A stretch of DNA of 64,000 bases from an uncultured Prevotellaceae bacterium (GTDB lineage Bacteria > Bacteroidota > Bacteroidia > Bacteroidales > Bacteroidaceae), in NCBI GenBank assembly GCA_900318915.1, contig ONMI01000005.1:1-64000 (forward strand), given 5' to 3'. The notes under the pieces were generated by a model. The model was not told the origin of the DNA. It saw only the letters and a list, made by a program, of their open reading frames with translations, and did not search any database. Position 1 is the stretch's first letter. Every line of letters starts with the position of its first letter. The translations under genes were made by a program, and so were the position numbers. Shown in pieces: positions 52,285 to 60,350 of the stretch.

Positions 52285-52752
52285 TTATTTGTACTGGTTA
52301 ATATCGATAGCTTTCGGTTTCTGGGCCTGGTGCGGATGCTCAGTTCCCTCATACACATAGAGGTTGTCGAGGATATGACGACCCAGGATTCCTTTGGGGA
52401 GCATGCCCTTCACAGCATGGCGCAGGATGCGCTCCACGCCGTCTTTCTTCAGACGGAGCTGTGCGGGGGTGTTGAAGCGCTGACCACCAGGATAGCCGGT
52501 ATAACGGGTGTAAACCTTGTCGGTTTCTTTCTTGCCGGTGAAGACAACCTTCGATGCATTGATGATAATCACATTGTCACCACAATCTACGTGCGGTGTG
52601 AAAGAGGGTTTGTACTTGCCGCGCAGCAGCTTGGCAACCTTCGAGCACAGACGGCCCACCACCTGGTCGGTGGCATCGATTACTACCCACTCTTTCTTAG
52701 CTTGAGCTGCCTCCTTGCTTACGGAAACAGTCTTGTAACTTAAAGTGTCCAT
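52285..52752 (-). CDS. rplM: 50S ribosomal protein L13
   Basis: 155 aa. Conserved L13 motifs include WVVIDATDQVVGRLCSKVAKLLRGK, HVDCGDNVIIINASKVVFTGKK and AVKGMLPKGILGRHIL. Its promoter is at 52897-52904 and a leader of about 138 nt with two stems precedes the start. L13 genes of Bacteroidia are known to have a structured leader, so L13 may repress its own operon here. It is the first gene of the rplM-rpsI-rpsB-tsf unit. Confidence 0.97.
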   Translation of the reverse strand: MDTLSYKTVSVSKEAAQAKKEWVVIDATDQVVGRLCSKVAKLLRGKYKPSFTPHVDCGDNVIIINASKVVFTGKKETDKVYTRYTGYPGGQRFNTPAQLRLKKDGVERILRHAVKGMLPKGILGRHILDNLYVYEGTEHPHQAQKPKAIDINQYK

Positions 52753-52890
52753 TCTAATTTTTAAAGATTTACTACTAAAAAACTATTACTTTTGCTTGGA
52801 CCGGCAATTCACTAACCATGGCACCTGGCCAAAAGTACCACTATTAACATGCCGAACCTTGGGGGCCTAAGACTCCCCCACATAATAATC
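52753..52890 (-). promoter_or_regulatory. Structured leader of rplM (candidate L13 autoregulatory leader)
   Basis: The 138-nt leader contains two visible stems: a 6-bp G-C stem (52860-52865 with 52875-52880) and an 8-bp stem (52787-52794 with 52830-52837) that encloses a G/C-rich region. There is no ORF of good quality. This fits a class of L13 leaders described for Bacteroidia; I cannot run the covariance model to confirm it. Confidence 0.55.
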
Positions 52891-52947
52891 GGACTGCAAA
52901 GGTAGACATTTTTATTGGCATCGCCGTCTGCCCTCGCAGTCCGATTA
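52886..52947. repeat. 12-bp inverted repeat bracketing the rplM promoter
   Basis: TAATCGGACTGC (52886-52897) and GCAGTCCGATTA (52936-52947) are perfect inverted copies separated by 38 nt, and the -7 box lies in between and touches the left copy. It may form the kbl terminator hairpin or a regulatory dyad. Confidence 0.7.
52897..52904 (-). promoter_or_regulatory. -7 box of the rplM-rpsI-rpsB-tsf operon
   Basis: TACCTTTG matches TAnnTTTG on the minus strand, 145 nt before the rplM ATG. The -33 element is unclear. A strong box is expected for ribosomal protein genes. Confidence 0.6.
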
Positions 52948-52969
52948 AGATATTTTCAGACTTTTAACT

Positions 52970-54157
52970 TTATTTAAGTACCCCTAATTCACGTCCGACC
53001 TTCACGAAGGCCTCGATGCACTTGTCGAGCTGCTCGTGTTTGTGGCCGGCCGAAATCTGCACGCGTATGCGGGCCTGTCCTTTCGGCACCACGGGATAGT
53101 AGAAGCCAGTTACATAGATACCCTCTTCGAGCAGTTTGGCGGCATAGACCTGCGAGAGTTTGGCATCGTAGAGCATCACAGCGCAGATGGCGCTCTGTGT
53201 GGGCTTGATGTCGAAGCCGGCGGCCATCATCTTGTCGCGGAAGTAGTTGACGTTCTCCACGAGGCGGTCGTGAATCTCATTGCTCTCCTTGAGCATCTTG
53301 AACACCTCGAGGCTGGCGCCGATGATGCAGGGGGCCAGAGAGTTGGAGAAGAGGTAAGGACGGCTGCGCTGACGCAGCATGTCGATAATCTCCTTGCGGC
53401 CGGTGGTGAAACCACCCAGGGCACCGCCGAACGACTTGCCCAGTGTGCCGGTGTAGATATCCACTCTGCCGTAAGTGCCGCAGAGTTCGCTCACGCCATG
53501 ACCGGTGGCACCCACTACACCTGCCGAGTGCGACTCATCGACCATCACAAGAGCATCGTACTTCTCGGCCAGGTCGCAGATTTTGTCCATCGGGGCCACA
53601 TTGCCGTCCATGGAGAACACACCGTCGGTGCAAATGATACGGAAGCGCTGTGCCTGCGCCTCCTGCAGACAACGCTCCAGGTCGGCCATATCGGCATTGG
53701 CATAGCGGTAGCGCTTTGCCTTGCACAGGCGCACACCGTCGATGATGGAGGCATGGTTGAGCGCATCGGAGATGATGGCGTCTTCCTCGGTGAAGAGCGG
53801 TTCGAACACACCGCCGTTGGCATCGAAGCAAGCGGCATAGAGAATGGTGTCCTCGGTATGGAAATAGTCGGCGATTGCGGCCTCGAGCTGTTTGTGGATG
53901 TCCTGCGTACCGCAGATGAATCTCACCGACGACATGCCGAAGCCACGCTCCTTCATCATGTTGGCAGCGCCCTCTATCAGACGGGGATGATCGGAGAGGC
54001 CCAGATAGTTGTTGGCACAGAAATTGAGCACTTCCTTGCCTTTGACCATGATACCTGCCCTCTGCGGACTTTCAATGATACGTTCCTCCTTGTAGAGGCC
54101 TGCCTCGCGAATCTCGGCCAGCTGCTGGCTGAGATGCTCTTTCATTTTACCATACAT
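52970..54157 (-). CDS. kbl: Glycine C-acetyltransferase (2-amino-3-ketobutyrate CoA ligase)
   Basis: 395 aa from ATG 54157 (MYGKMKEHLSQQLAEIREAGLYKEE). PLP-dependent alpha-oxoamine synthase with CANNYLGLSDHPR, HASIIDGVRLCKA, DESHSAGVVGATGHG and the PLP lysine in TLGKSFGGALGG. It converts 2-amino-3-oxobutyrate and CoA to glycine and acetyl-CoA. The divergent gene is an SDR-type L-threonine dehydrogenase, which makes its substrate, so the pair performs threonine breakdown. This pairing raises confidence over the closely related 8-amino-7-oxononanoate synthases. Confidence 0.92.
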   Translation of the reverse strand: MYGKMKEHLSQQLAEIREAGLYKEERIIESPQRAGIMVKGKEVLNFCANNYLGLSDHPRLIEGAANMMKERGFGMSSVRFICGTQDIHKQLEAAIADYFHTEDTILYAACFDANGGVFEPLFTEEDAIISDALNHASIIDGVRLCKAKRYRYANADMADLERCLQEAQAQRFRIICTDGVFSMDGNVAPMDKICDLAEKYDALVMVDESHSAGVVGATGHGVSELCGTYGRVDIYTGTLGKSFGGALGGFTTGRKEIIDMLRQRSRPYLFSNSLAPCIIGASLEVFKMLKESNEIHDRLVENVNYFRDKMMAAGFDIKPTQSAICAVMLYDAKLSQVYAAKLLEEGIYVTGFYYPVVPKGQARIRVQISAGHKHEQLDKCIEAFVKVGRELGVLK

Positions 54158-54469
54158 AATTTTATTAGATTTTAAAATTAACCACGACAAAGTAAGCAAT
54201 AAAAAATGAGACGGCCATATTTTTCCTCTATTTTTTTTCGCAGAAGGCCCCGTTTTGGCAAAAAGGCGGTAAAAATTGATTTATTCAGGCATCAAACGGA
54301 AGTATAGCCGCTGTAGTTGACCTGCCTCCCTCATGCCGGAAGCCGTCCCTGTCTTTTGTATGATTTTGAGAAAAAAAAACGTAAAAAGCATTTTTAACCA
54401 TAAAAATAATCGTTATCTCAAAAAAAAGCAGTTATTTTGCATCCCCGTAACAAACAAACAACAAAATAC
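54158..54469. other. Divergent promoter region of kbl and the threonine dehydrogenase gene
   Basis: 312 bp, with no gene seen. The box facing kbl is TTACTTTG (54188-54195) and that facing the dehydrogenase is TTATTTTG (54432-54439); both are imperfect (TT for TA at the start). The central part (about 54240-54360) is less A/T-rich and has no strong dyad. Confidence 0.45.
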
Positions 54470-55426
54470 ATGAAAAACATACTGGTAATTGGTTCTACAG
54501 GACAGATTGGTTCAGAGCTGACCATGCGACTGCGTGATTTTTACGGCAACGACCACGTGGTGGCCGGCTACATAAGCAGTGCGCCCCCGAAAGGTGTGCT
54601 GAAAGAGAGCGGCCCTTCGGCACTGGCCGACGTGACCGACGGCGAGAACCTGGCCAAAGTGGTGAAAGAGTACCACATCGACCATATCTACAACTTGGCC
54701 GCACTACTTTCGGTCGTGGCCGAGAGCAAGCCGCGCATGGCATGGCGCATCGGTATCGACGGTCTGTGGAATGTGCTTGAAGTGGCACGCGAGAACGGCT
54801 GTGCCGTGTTCACCCCGAGCAGTATAGGCTCCTTCGGCGAGAGCACGCCCCACCGCCCCACCCCACAAGACACGCTGCAACGCCCGCTCACCATCTATGG
54901 TGTGTCGAAAGTGACCACCGAGCTGCTAAGCGACTACTACTACCACAAATACGGTGTCGACACGCGTGCCGTTCGTTTCCCCGGCCTCATCTCCTACACT
55001 ACTCCTCCGGGAGGCGGCACCACCGACTATGCCGTCGACATCTACTATGCCGCCGTGCGGGGTGAGAAGTTTGTCTGCCCGCTCAAGAGCGACACCTATC
55101 TCGACATGATGTACATGCCCGACGCCCTGCGCGCCGCCATCGAGCTGATGGAAGCCGACCCCAAGCGCCTCATTCACCGCAACGCCTTCAACGTGACGGC
55201 CATGAGCTTTACGCCCGAAGACGTATACGCCGCCATACGCAAGGTGAAGCCCGAGTTTGAGATGGTTTACGAGATTGACCCGCTGAAACAGGCCATCGCC
55301 GACAGCTGGCCCGACCAGATGGACGACAGCTGCGCCCGCCAGGAATGGGACTGGAAGCCGGAGTACGACCTGACGGCCATGACTACCGACATGCTCGAGA
55401 AGCTGACCAAGAAACTACTGGGTTAG
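54470..55426 (+). CDS. L-threonine 3-dehydrogenase, SDR (UDP-glucose epimerase-like) type
   Basis: 318 aa from ATG 54470 (MKNILVIGSTGQIGSELTMRL). A Rossmann glycine-rich motif, GSTGQIG, is followed by the SDR active-site pair in YGVSK (Tyr and Lys) and FTPSSIGSFGESTPH. The protein resembles the extended SDR threonine dehydrogenases found in Flavobacterium and Cupriavidus and not the zinc-dependent Tdh. It oxidises threonine to 2-amino-3-oxobutyrate with NAD. The divergent kbl supplies the next step. The longer frame starting upstream (54437) has no clear support. Confidence 0.87.
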   Translation: MKNILVIGSTGQIGSELTMRLRDFYGNDHVVAGYISSAPPKGVLKESGPSALADVTDGENLAKVVKEYHIDHIYNLAALLSVVAESKPRMAWRIGIDGLWNVLEVARENGCAVFTPSSIGSFGESTPHRPTPQDTLQRPLTIYGVSKVTTELLSDYYYHKYGVDTRAVRFPGLISYTTPPGGGTTDYAVDIYYAAVRGEKFVCPLKSDTYLDMMYMPDALRAAIELMEADPKRLIHRNAFNVTAMSFTPEDVYAAIRKVKPEFEMVYEIDPLKQAIADSWPDQMDDSCARQEWDWKPEYDLTAMTTDMLEKLTKKLLG

Positions 55427-55459
55427 AATCTCTCCTTATTCATAATTATTACAAGTGTA

Positions 55460-55500
55460 GGCGCCAGGACTGAAGAAGAGTCCTGGCGCCATTTGATTTG
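55460..55500. terminator. Convergent terminator after the threonine dehydrogenase
   Basis: Perfect 12-bp stem (55460-55471 with 55479-55490), 7-nt loop, then ATTTGATTTG on the plus strand. It lies between the plus gene and the minus NigD-like gene. Confidence 0.85.
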
Positions 55501-55531
55501 TTCAATTTTCTATGCTCTCTGCCGATAGAGC

Positions 55532-56218
55532 CTATTCCACCACCAGACGGCGCTCTTTCATGCCATCATAGGTGTTCACATGCAGCACTATCGTGTCGGC
55601 AGCCGCCATGCCGTCCAGCCGCAGGCTCACCCACAACTGGGCCGAGTAATACTCCGGCACCCCGTTCTGGTCGTGGAAGAGCGTGAACTCATGCAAGCGG
55701 TGGCCCGATGGATGGGCGACGACGGTGTCGCGCATCACCCCCACACTCTGGCGGGCATCGGCCTGGTCGGGCGTACCGGTCTTCAGCCGCAGGCCCAGAT
55801 TCAGGAAAGACGCGTCTTTGCTGAGCCAGGCACTCTCGCAGTGCACCGGGTCGGTGAACAGCTTTTTAATCCGCTCGCGCTGCATGGGCCACACGGTGAG
55901 CACTTGCGAGGCCGTCACCACCTCCACCTTGCCGTCTTCCACCTTATTATTATAATACACGAGCGCACGATAGACGGAATCGGCCACCGTGGCCCATTTC
56001 GTGGCATAAGGTTCGGAAAACGAGAGTTGCGCACCCTCATCGGTCTCAGCCCGGTAGAAAGCCGCCTTGCTGTCTGTATAGGCCATGGCGAAATCGGCCC
56101 GCAGATAAGAGAGGTCGCCGTCGCCCGTCTCATACACATCCCCCTCACACGACCACAAGGCGGTGAGCACGGCAGCGGCCAATAGGCCGGAGGAGAGAAG
56201 GCGGCGACAGATTTTCAT
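55532..56218 (-). CDS. NigD-like lipoprotein
   Basis: 228 aa. Lipobox LWSC (Cys24). The mature part shows the NigD-like layout: an N-terminal beta region (LSYLRADFAMAYTDSKAAFYRAETDEG, RALVYYNN) and a C-terminal domain with the motif DPVHCESAWLSKDASFLNLGLRL, close to the DPVxIEDxWxSxxYLNI signature. NigD-like proteins are common Bacteroidales surface lipoproteins. The name comes from a bacteriocin locus but function is unknown for most. It begins 4 nt after ddl and is the last gene of that unit. Confidence 0.75.
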   Translation of the reverse strand: MKICRRLLSSGLLAAAVLTALWSCEGDVYETGDGDLSYLRADFAMAYTDSKAAFYRAETDEGAQLSFSEPYATKWATVADSVYRALVYYNNKVEDGKVEVVTASQVLTVWPMQRERIKKLFTDPVHCESAWLSKDASFLNLGLRLKTGTPDQADARQSVGVMRDTVVAHPSGHRLHEFTLFHDQNGVPEYYSAQLWVSLRLDGMAAADTIVLHVNTYDGMKERRLVVE

Positions 56219-56222
56219 CAGA

Positions 56223-57227
56223 CTACTTGAACTGATTTTCTACAATCTCGGTGAGCACATCGGTAATATTGAGACCAGCGGCACGCACCTGCTGCGGTAT
56301 GAAGCTGGTGGCCGTCATGCCGGGTGTGGTGTTCACCTCGAGCATGTTGATCTTGTCGGTACCGTCCTCATTCTTGGTGAGGATATAGTCGATGCGGATG
56401 ATACCGTTGCAGTGCAGGATATCATAGATGGCGCTGGTGATGCGGGCCACGCGGTCGGCCGTCTCGGGAGCGATGCGGGCCGGGGTGATTTCATCCACCT
56501 GGCCGTTGTACTTGGCGTCGTAGTCGAAGAACTCGTTCTTCGTCACCACCTCGGTGGCGGGGAAGACAACCGATTTCTCGCGCGTCTTGTAGCAGCCGAT
56601 AGACAGTTCGGTACCGTCAAGGAACTGCTCCACCATCACCTCGTCGCTCTCCATCATGGCCTTGCGAAGAGCGGGAGCCAGCTGGTCGATGTTCTTCACC
56701 TTCGACACGCCGAAACTGCTGCCGTCGTTGGCAGGCTTCACGAAGCAGGGCATGCCGATGCGCGACACAATCTCGTCTTCGTCGACCTGGTTCTCATAGC
56801 CACGGCGTATGAGCAGGCTGTCGGGCACACAGATGCCGTAGCCGCGCAGATACTGGTTGAGCACGAACTTGTCGAAAGTCATGGCCTCTACGAGCACGCC
56901 ACTGGTGCTGTAGGGTATATGTACCAATTCGAAATAGCCCTGCATGATGCCGTTCTCGCCCGGGGTGCCGTGTATGGTGATGTAGGCATAGTCGAAGACC
57001 ACAGCCTTGCCGTCGAGTATGAAGGAGAAGTCGTTGCGGTCGACGGGTGCCGTAGTGCCGTCGGGCAGGTTCACCCGCCAGTTGACGCCTTTCACATCAA
57101 CGATATACACATTGTAGCGTTCTTTGTCGAAGAAGGAGTAGAGTCCTTGTGCCGAGCGCAGAGAGACATCATGCTCGGAGGAGTCGCCTCCGCACACGAT
57201 GGCTATCGTTCTTTTAAGAGTGTTCAT
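56223..57227 (-). CDS. ddl: D-alanine--D-alanine ligase
   Basis: 334 aa. ATP-grasp enzyme with AIVCGGDSSEHDVSL, the ITIHGTPGENGIMQGYFEL stretch, PCFVKPANDGSSFGV and MLEVNTTPGMT. It joins two D-alanines with ATP for peptidoglycan synthesis. Full length, all key motifs present. The final residues (VNTTPGMTATSFIPQQVRAAGL) fit the family. It follows rluD by 29 nt and precedes the NigD-like gene; PASTA protein, rluD and ddl form one operon, an arrangement frequent in Bacteroidales. Confidence 0.95.
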   Translation of the reverse strand: MNTLKRTIAIVCGGDSSEHDVSLRSAQGLYSFFDKERYNVYIVDVKGVNWRVNLPDGTTAPVDRNDFSFILDGKAVVFDYAYITIHGTPGENGIMQGYFELVHIPYSTSGVLVEAMTFDKFVLNQYLRGYGICVPDSLLIRRGYENQVDEDEIVSRIGMPCFVKPANDGSSFGVSKVKNIDQLAPALRKAMMESDEVMVEQFLDGTELSIGCYKTREKSVVFPATEVVTKNEFFDYDAKYNGQVDEITPARIAPETADRVARITSAIYDILHCNGIIRIDYILTKNEDGTDKINMLEVNTTPGMTATSFIPQQVRAAGLNITDVLTEIVENQFK

Positions 57228-57256
57228 TATTCCTTGTTATAGTATTGGTTGATTAT

Positions 57257-58321
57257 TCAGATATTCAGTATGTCGCTGGCATTGCCTTTGGTATACACAC
57301 GCCATTTGTCGAGCAGGGCGGCCATGTCGGCAGGAGGCTCGGCCGAGAAGTCCATTTGCCGGCCGGTCACGGGGTGAACGAAGCCGAGGGTGCGGGCATG
57401 CAGAGCCTGCCGCGGACAAAGTTTGAAGCAGTTGTTCACAAACGCCTTGTAGGTGCTGCTGCGCTCACCGCGCAGTATCTCGGTGCCGCCATAGCGCTCG
57501 TCGCCGAAGAGAGGGTGGCCGATGTGCTTCATGTGGGCGCGTATCTGATGGGTACGGCCGGTCTCGAGCCTGCACTCCACCAGGGTGGTGTAGCCGAAAT
57601 ACTCCACCGTGCGGAAATGGGTCACGGCGGGCTTGCCTTCAGGCGAGTCGGGCGGAAAAACTGTCATGCGGAGACGGTCTTTGGGGTCGCGTCCTATGTT
57701 GCCCTCTATGCGGCCCTCATCGGCGCTGAAGTGTCCCCATACCAAGGCGTGGTAGGTGCGGTGGGTAGTATGGTTGAAGAACTGAAGGCCCAGCTCGCTC
57801 TTTGCCTCGGGGGTCTTGGCTATGAGCAGCAGTCCGCTGGTGTCTTTATCTATGCGGTGCACGAGTCCCACCTCGGGGTCGTTGGGGTCGAAGGAGGGCA
57901 GGTTGCGAAGATGCCACGCTATGGCGTTGACCAGCGTGCCGTGGTAGTTGCCGCATCCGGGATGCACCACCATGCCGGCGGGTTTGTTCACCACCATAAG
58001 CACGTCGTCCTCATACACGATGTCGAGGGGTATTTCCTCGGGCTCGATGGTGGAGTCGTATTGCGGGCGGTCGAGCATCAGTGTCACCACATCGCCAGGC
58101 CGCACCTTGTAGTTGCTCTTCACGGGGCGGTCGTTCACATGCACGAAACCAGCGTCGGCAGCCTTCTGAATGCGGTTGCGGCTGCTGTGGGGCAGTTTCT
58201 CGCACATGAACTTGTCGACCCTGACAGGAGTCATGCCCTTTTCGCCCACGAAGCGGAAGTGCTCGTAAAGGGGCTGCTCGTCGAGTTCGTCGCCAGGAAT
58301 GAAAATAGTGTCTTCTGCCAT
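57257..58321 (-). CDS. rluD: Pseudouridine synthase RluD-like
   Basis: 354 aa. An N-terminal S4 RNA-binding domain (RVDKFMCEKLPHSSRNRIQKAADAG) precedes the RluA/D catalytic domain with HRIDKDTSGLLLIAKT, whose Asp is the catalytic residue, and RTHQIRAHMKHIGHP. RluD changes uridines of 23S rRNA helix 69 to pseudouridine. The start overlaps the stop of the PASTA gene by one base (TAATG), which shows translational coupling. Confidence 0.92.
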   Translation of the reverse strand: MAEDTIFIPGDELDEQPLYEHFRFVGEKGMTPVRVDKFMCEKLPHSSRNRIQKAADAGFVHVNDRPVKSNYKVRPGDVVTLMLDRPQYDSTIEPEEIPLDIVYEDDVLMVVNKPAGMVVHPGCGNYHGTLVNAIAWHLRNLPSFDPNDPEVGLVHRIDKDTSGLLLIAKTPEAKSELGLQFFNHTTHRTYHALVWGHFSADEGRIEGNIGRDPKDRLRMTVFPPDSPEGKPAVTHFRTVEYFGYTTLVECRLETGRTHQIRAHMKHIGHPLFGDERYGGTEILRGERSSTYKAFVNNCFKLCPRQALHARTLGFVHPVTGRQMDFSAEPPADMAALLDKWRVYTKGNASDILNI

Positions 58322-59055
58322 TATTCGCTGCGTGATTCGGTGGGAGGCGCCTGTTCGGTCATCACCGGGCGCGAGGGGGCCTCGGTGCGCGGCTCTGCCT
58401 TGCGCTGATAGTGTATGCGCGGTTTCTTGTTCTCTTCCTCCTCGTCGTCGGCCTCACCCAGATAGGCGGGCTCAGTATAGACGACGGGCATGTTCAGGTC
58501 GCGGCGGCCGTCGCCCACCTGGATGATGAGCACATCTTCCACCGACACCATGTCGCCGGTCTTCAGACTGCGTCCGCGGCATTTCAGCCCGTACACCCAT
58601 TCCTTCTCACCGGGGATGTACTCCGGGTCGCCAAGTTTGAACCCGATGGCGAGCAACTTGGCCTGCGCATCGCGCAGCGAACTATTCTCGATGATGTCGG
58701 GCACAGGATAGGAAGGCGAGTGCGAGGCGTTGATCTTGAGGTAGACGATACGGCCGGGCTTCACGGTGTCGCCGGCCGTGGGCGACTGCTCCAACACGCA
58801 GTCGGGCGGCAGCGTCTTCACATAGTCGGTGTCGCTCACCACCACCGTGAGGTCCATGGCGTCGAGCAGGTCTTCGGCCTCGCTGTAGGTCTTGTGGATG
58901 ACATTGGGCACCGGCACCTTCTGTCCGTGATGCGTATAGAGGTCCAGGCCGTATTTCAAGCCTATGCTCAGCAGCAGCACAATGACCGCCATGGCCAATA
59001 TGTTCCCCCACAGATAGAGGCTGAAAAATTTCTTTACAAAGTTCTTTCCCGTCAT
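58321..59055 (-). CDS. Membrane-anchored PASTA-domain protein
   Basis: 244 aa. One N-terminal transmembrane helix (about 16-34), then two to three PASTA-like domains (VPVPNVIHKTYSEAEDLLDAMDLTVVV, YPVPDIIENSSLRDAQAKLLAIGFKLG) facing the periplasm. The C-terminal tail is highly acidic then basic (DDEEEENKKPRIHYQRKAE). PASTA domains bind peptidoglycan fragments or help link cell-wall proteins. There is no kinase domain, unlike the Gram-positive Stk/PknB proteins. The operon with rluD and ddl suggests a role in cell-wall synthesis. Its promoter is a full TTTG-N19-TAnnTTTG match. Confidence 0.9.
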   Translation of the reverse strand: MTGKNFVKKFFSLYLWGNILAMAVIVLLLSIGLKYGLDLYTHHGQKVPVPNVIHKTYSEAEDLLDAMDLTVVVSDTDYVKTLPPDCVLEQSPTAGDTVKPGRIVYLKINASHSPSYPVPDIIENSSLRDAQAKLLAIGFKLGDPEYIPGEKEWVYGLKCRGRSLKTGDMVSVEDVLIIQVGDGRRDLNMPVVYTEPAYLGEADDEEEENKKPRIHYQRKAEPRTEAPSRPVMTEQAPPTESRSE

Positions 59056-59099
59056 GGCAACTTAACTTGTGGTATGTTGTTATAAATCGGATTATCGTG

Positions 59100-59130
59100 C
59101 AAAGATAGCACAAAGCGGGCGGAATACAAA
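59100..59130 (-). promoter_or_regulatory. Promoter of the PASTA-rluD-ddl operon (TTTG-N19-TATCTTTG)
   Basis: -33 TTTG at 59127-59130 and -7 TATCTTTG at 59100-59107, spaced 19 nt. This is the closest match to the full consensus in the window. Leader about 38 nt. Confidence 0.75.
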
Positions 59131-59270
59131 ATCGTAGTCCCGTTTTTTTTAAAAACGGGGGGCTTCGGCCTTGTTTTTCCCGAACGGAGCCACCTGCGCC
59201 GGCCAGTCATTGCCCACAGTGTATGGGTGGTACGATGGGTGCCCTCAAGGAGGACTCTTTGAATAAAGGA
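59131..59270. other. Gap between rpmH terminator and PASTA promoter
   Basis: No gene is supported. It contains one self-complementary A/T stretch (59139-59147 with 59151-59159, CCCGTTTTT pairing with AAAAACGGG) just upstream of the PASTA promoter and otherwise nothing recognisable. Confidence 0.4.
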
Positions 59271-59271
59271 C

Positions 59272-59306
59272 AAAAAAAACAGGAAATAAGCATTGCCCTT
59301 TCCTGT
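59272..59306 (-). terminator. Terminator of rpmH
   Basis: ACAGGAAA (59279-59286) pairs with TTTCCTGT (59299-59306), followed on the minus strand by eight Ts. It lies 22 nt after the rpmH stop. Confidence 0.88.
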
Positions 59307-59328
59307 CCTCTTTCGTTTGCTCTATGGC

Positions 59329-59484
59329 CTATTTGCCATGGTGCTCATCGGAGACTGTCAGTTTGCTGCGACCCTTGGCGCGACGTGCTGCGAGCACGCG
59401 GCGACCGTTCTTGCTGGCCATTCTCTCACGGAAACCGTGTTTGTTCACTCTCCTGCGATTGTGGGGCTGAAATGTTCTTTTCAT
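59329..59484 (-). CDS. rpmH: 50S ribosomal protein L34
   Basis: 51 aa, so small that it is easily missed. The sequence opens with [18 protein letters not shown] and continues [27 protein letters not shown], the near-invariant L34 pattern. The last residues are DEHHGK, slightly longer than in E. coli. L34 is part of the large ribosomal subunit. It is a single-gene unit with a promoter at 59527-59557 and a terminator at 59272-59306. No oddities. Confidence 0.97.
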   Translation of the reverse strand: MKRTFQPHNRRRVNKHGFRERMASKNGRRVLAARRAKGRSKLTVSDEHHGK

Positions 59485-59526
59485 CGTTTTATCTGTTAAT
59501 TTGTTGTATTTTCACACTTTGGGCTG

Positions 59527-59557
59527 CAAAAGTACTTATTTCTTTTCAAATAACCAA
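59527..59557 (-). promoter_or_regulatory. Promoter of rpmH (TTG-N20-TACTTTTG)
   Basis: -7 box TACTTTTG at 59527-59534 and -33 TTG at 59555-59557, 20 nt apart. Predicted start near 59520, leader about 36 nt. Confidence 0.68.
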
Positions 59558-59608
59558 GAAATAGTTGATTTTTAGTGCTTACTTTTATGTTTTTTTCGGG
59601 ATTTTGCG

Positions 59609-59616
59609 TAACTTTG
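59609..59616 (+). promoter_or_regulatory. Putative -7 box of efp
   Basis: TAACTTTG matches TAnnTTTG. The -33 position has only a T-rich stretch. Predicted start near 59623, leader about 59 nt. Confidence 0.55.
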
Positions 59617-59681
59617 CACCGAAAATGGCACCTACAAGCCGCCAAAAGTGATTATACACATCAAAATTTTCAAAAATCAAT

Positions 59682-60248
59682 ATGATCAACTCACAAGAAA
59701 TCAAGAAAGGCACCTGCATCCGCATGGACAACGCCATTTGGGTGTGCATCGACTTCCAGCACGTGAAGCCGGGCAAAGGCAACACCGTGATGCGTACAAA
59801 ACTGAAGAACGTGACCGACGGCCGTGTGCTGGAGCGCACATTCCAGGTAGGTTTCAAACTCGAGGACGTGCGCATTGAGCGCCGCCCCTACCAGTTCCTC
59901 TATCAGGAGGGCGACGACTACATCTTCATGAACAATGAGACCTACGACCAGGCTCCCATTGCCAAGGACCTCATCACGGGTGTGGCCTACATGAAGGAGA
60001 ACGACATTGTGGAAGTGGTGACCGACACCACCGACGGCACCGTGCTCTTCGCCGAAATGCCGGTGAAGACCAACCTGCGCGTCACCCACAGCGAGCCGGG
60101 TATCAAGGGCGACACCGCCACCAACACGCTGAAGCCGGCCACTCTGGAGACCGGTGTAGAGGTGCGCGTGCCCCTCTTCATCAACGAGGGCGACCTCATC
60201 CAGGTAGACACCCGCGACGGTTCCTACCTGAACCGCGTGAAAGAATAA
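59682..60248 (+). CDS. efp: Translation elongation factor P
   Basis: 188 aa, three-domain EF-P. The N-terminal KOW domain has the modified-tip loop KPGKGN with Lys32, where many bacteria add a lysyl or other group. Lysine at this place makes modification by an EpmA-type or other enzyme possible. The C-terminal OB domains end with SEPGIKGDTATNTLKPATLETG, INEGDLIQVDTRDGSYLNRVKE. EF-P helps ribosomes at polyproline stretches. It lies in front of a plus-strand run of genes. Confidence 0.97.
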   Translation: MINSQEIKKGTCIRMDNAIWVCIDFQHVKPGKGNTVMRTKLKNVTDGRVLERTFQVGFKLEDVRIERRPYQFLYQEGDDYIFMNNETYDQAPIAKDLITGVAYMKENDIVEVVTDTTDGTVLFAEMPVKTNLRVTHSEPGIKGDTATNTLKPATLETGVEVRVPLFINEGDLIQVDTRDGSYLNRVKE

Positions 60249-60276
60249 GCCCGACTTTTCATTCAGTCTTATAGAG

Positions 60277-60337
60277 GATTGGGGCCAAGGACACCGCCGC
60301 GACACACTGCCGCGACATTGCTCTTTGCTCCAATCCG
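60277..60337 (+). other. Repeats between efp and the GT2 gene
   Basis: In this 102-bp gap, GGATTGG (60277-60283) and CCAATCC (60331-60337) form an inverted repeat, and GCCGCGACA occurs twice (60297-60305 and 60310-60318) 13 bp apart. No promoter box or T-run is visible, so its role is unclear. Confidence 0.35.
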
Positions 60338-60350
60338 CAGTTTATACACC

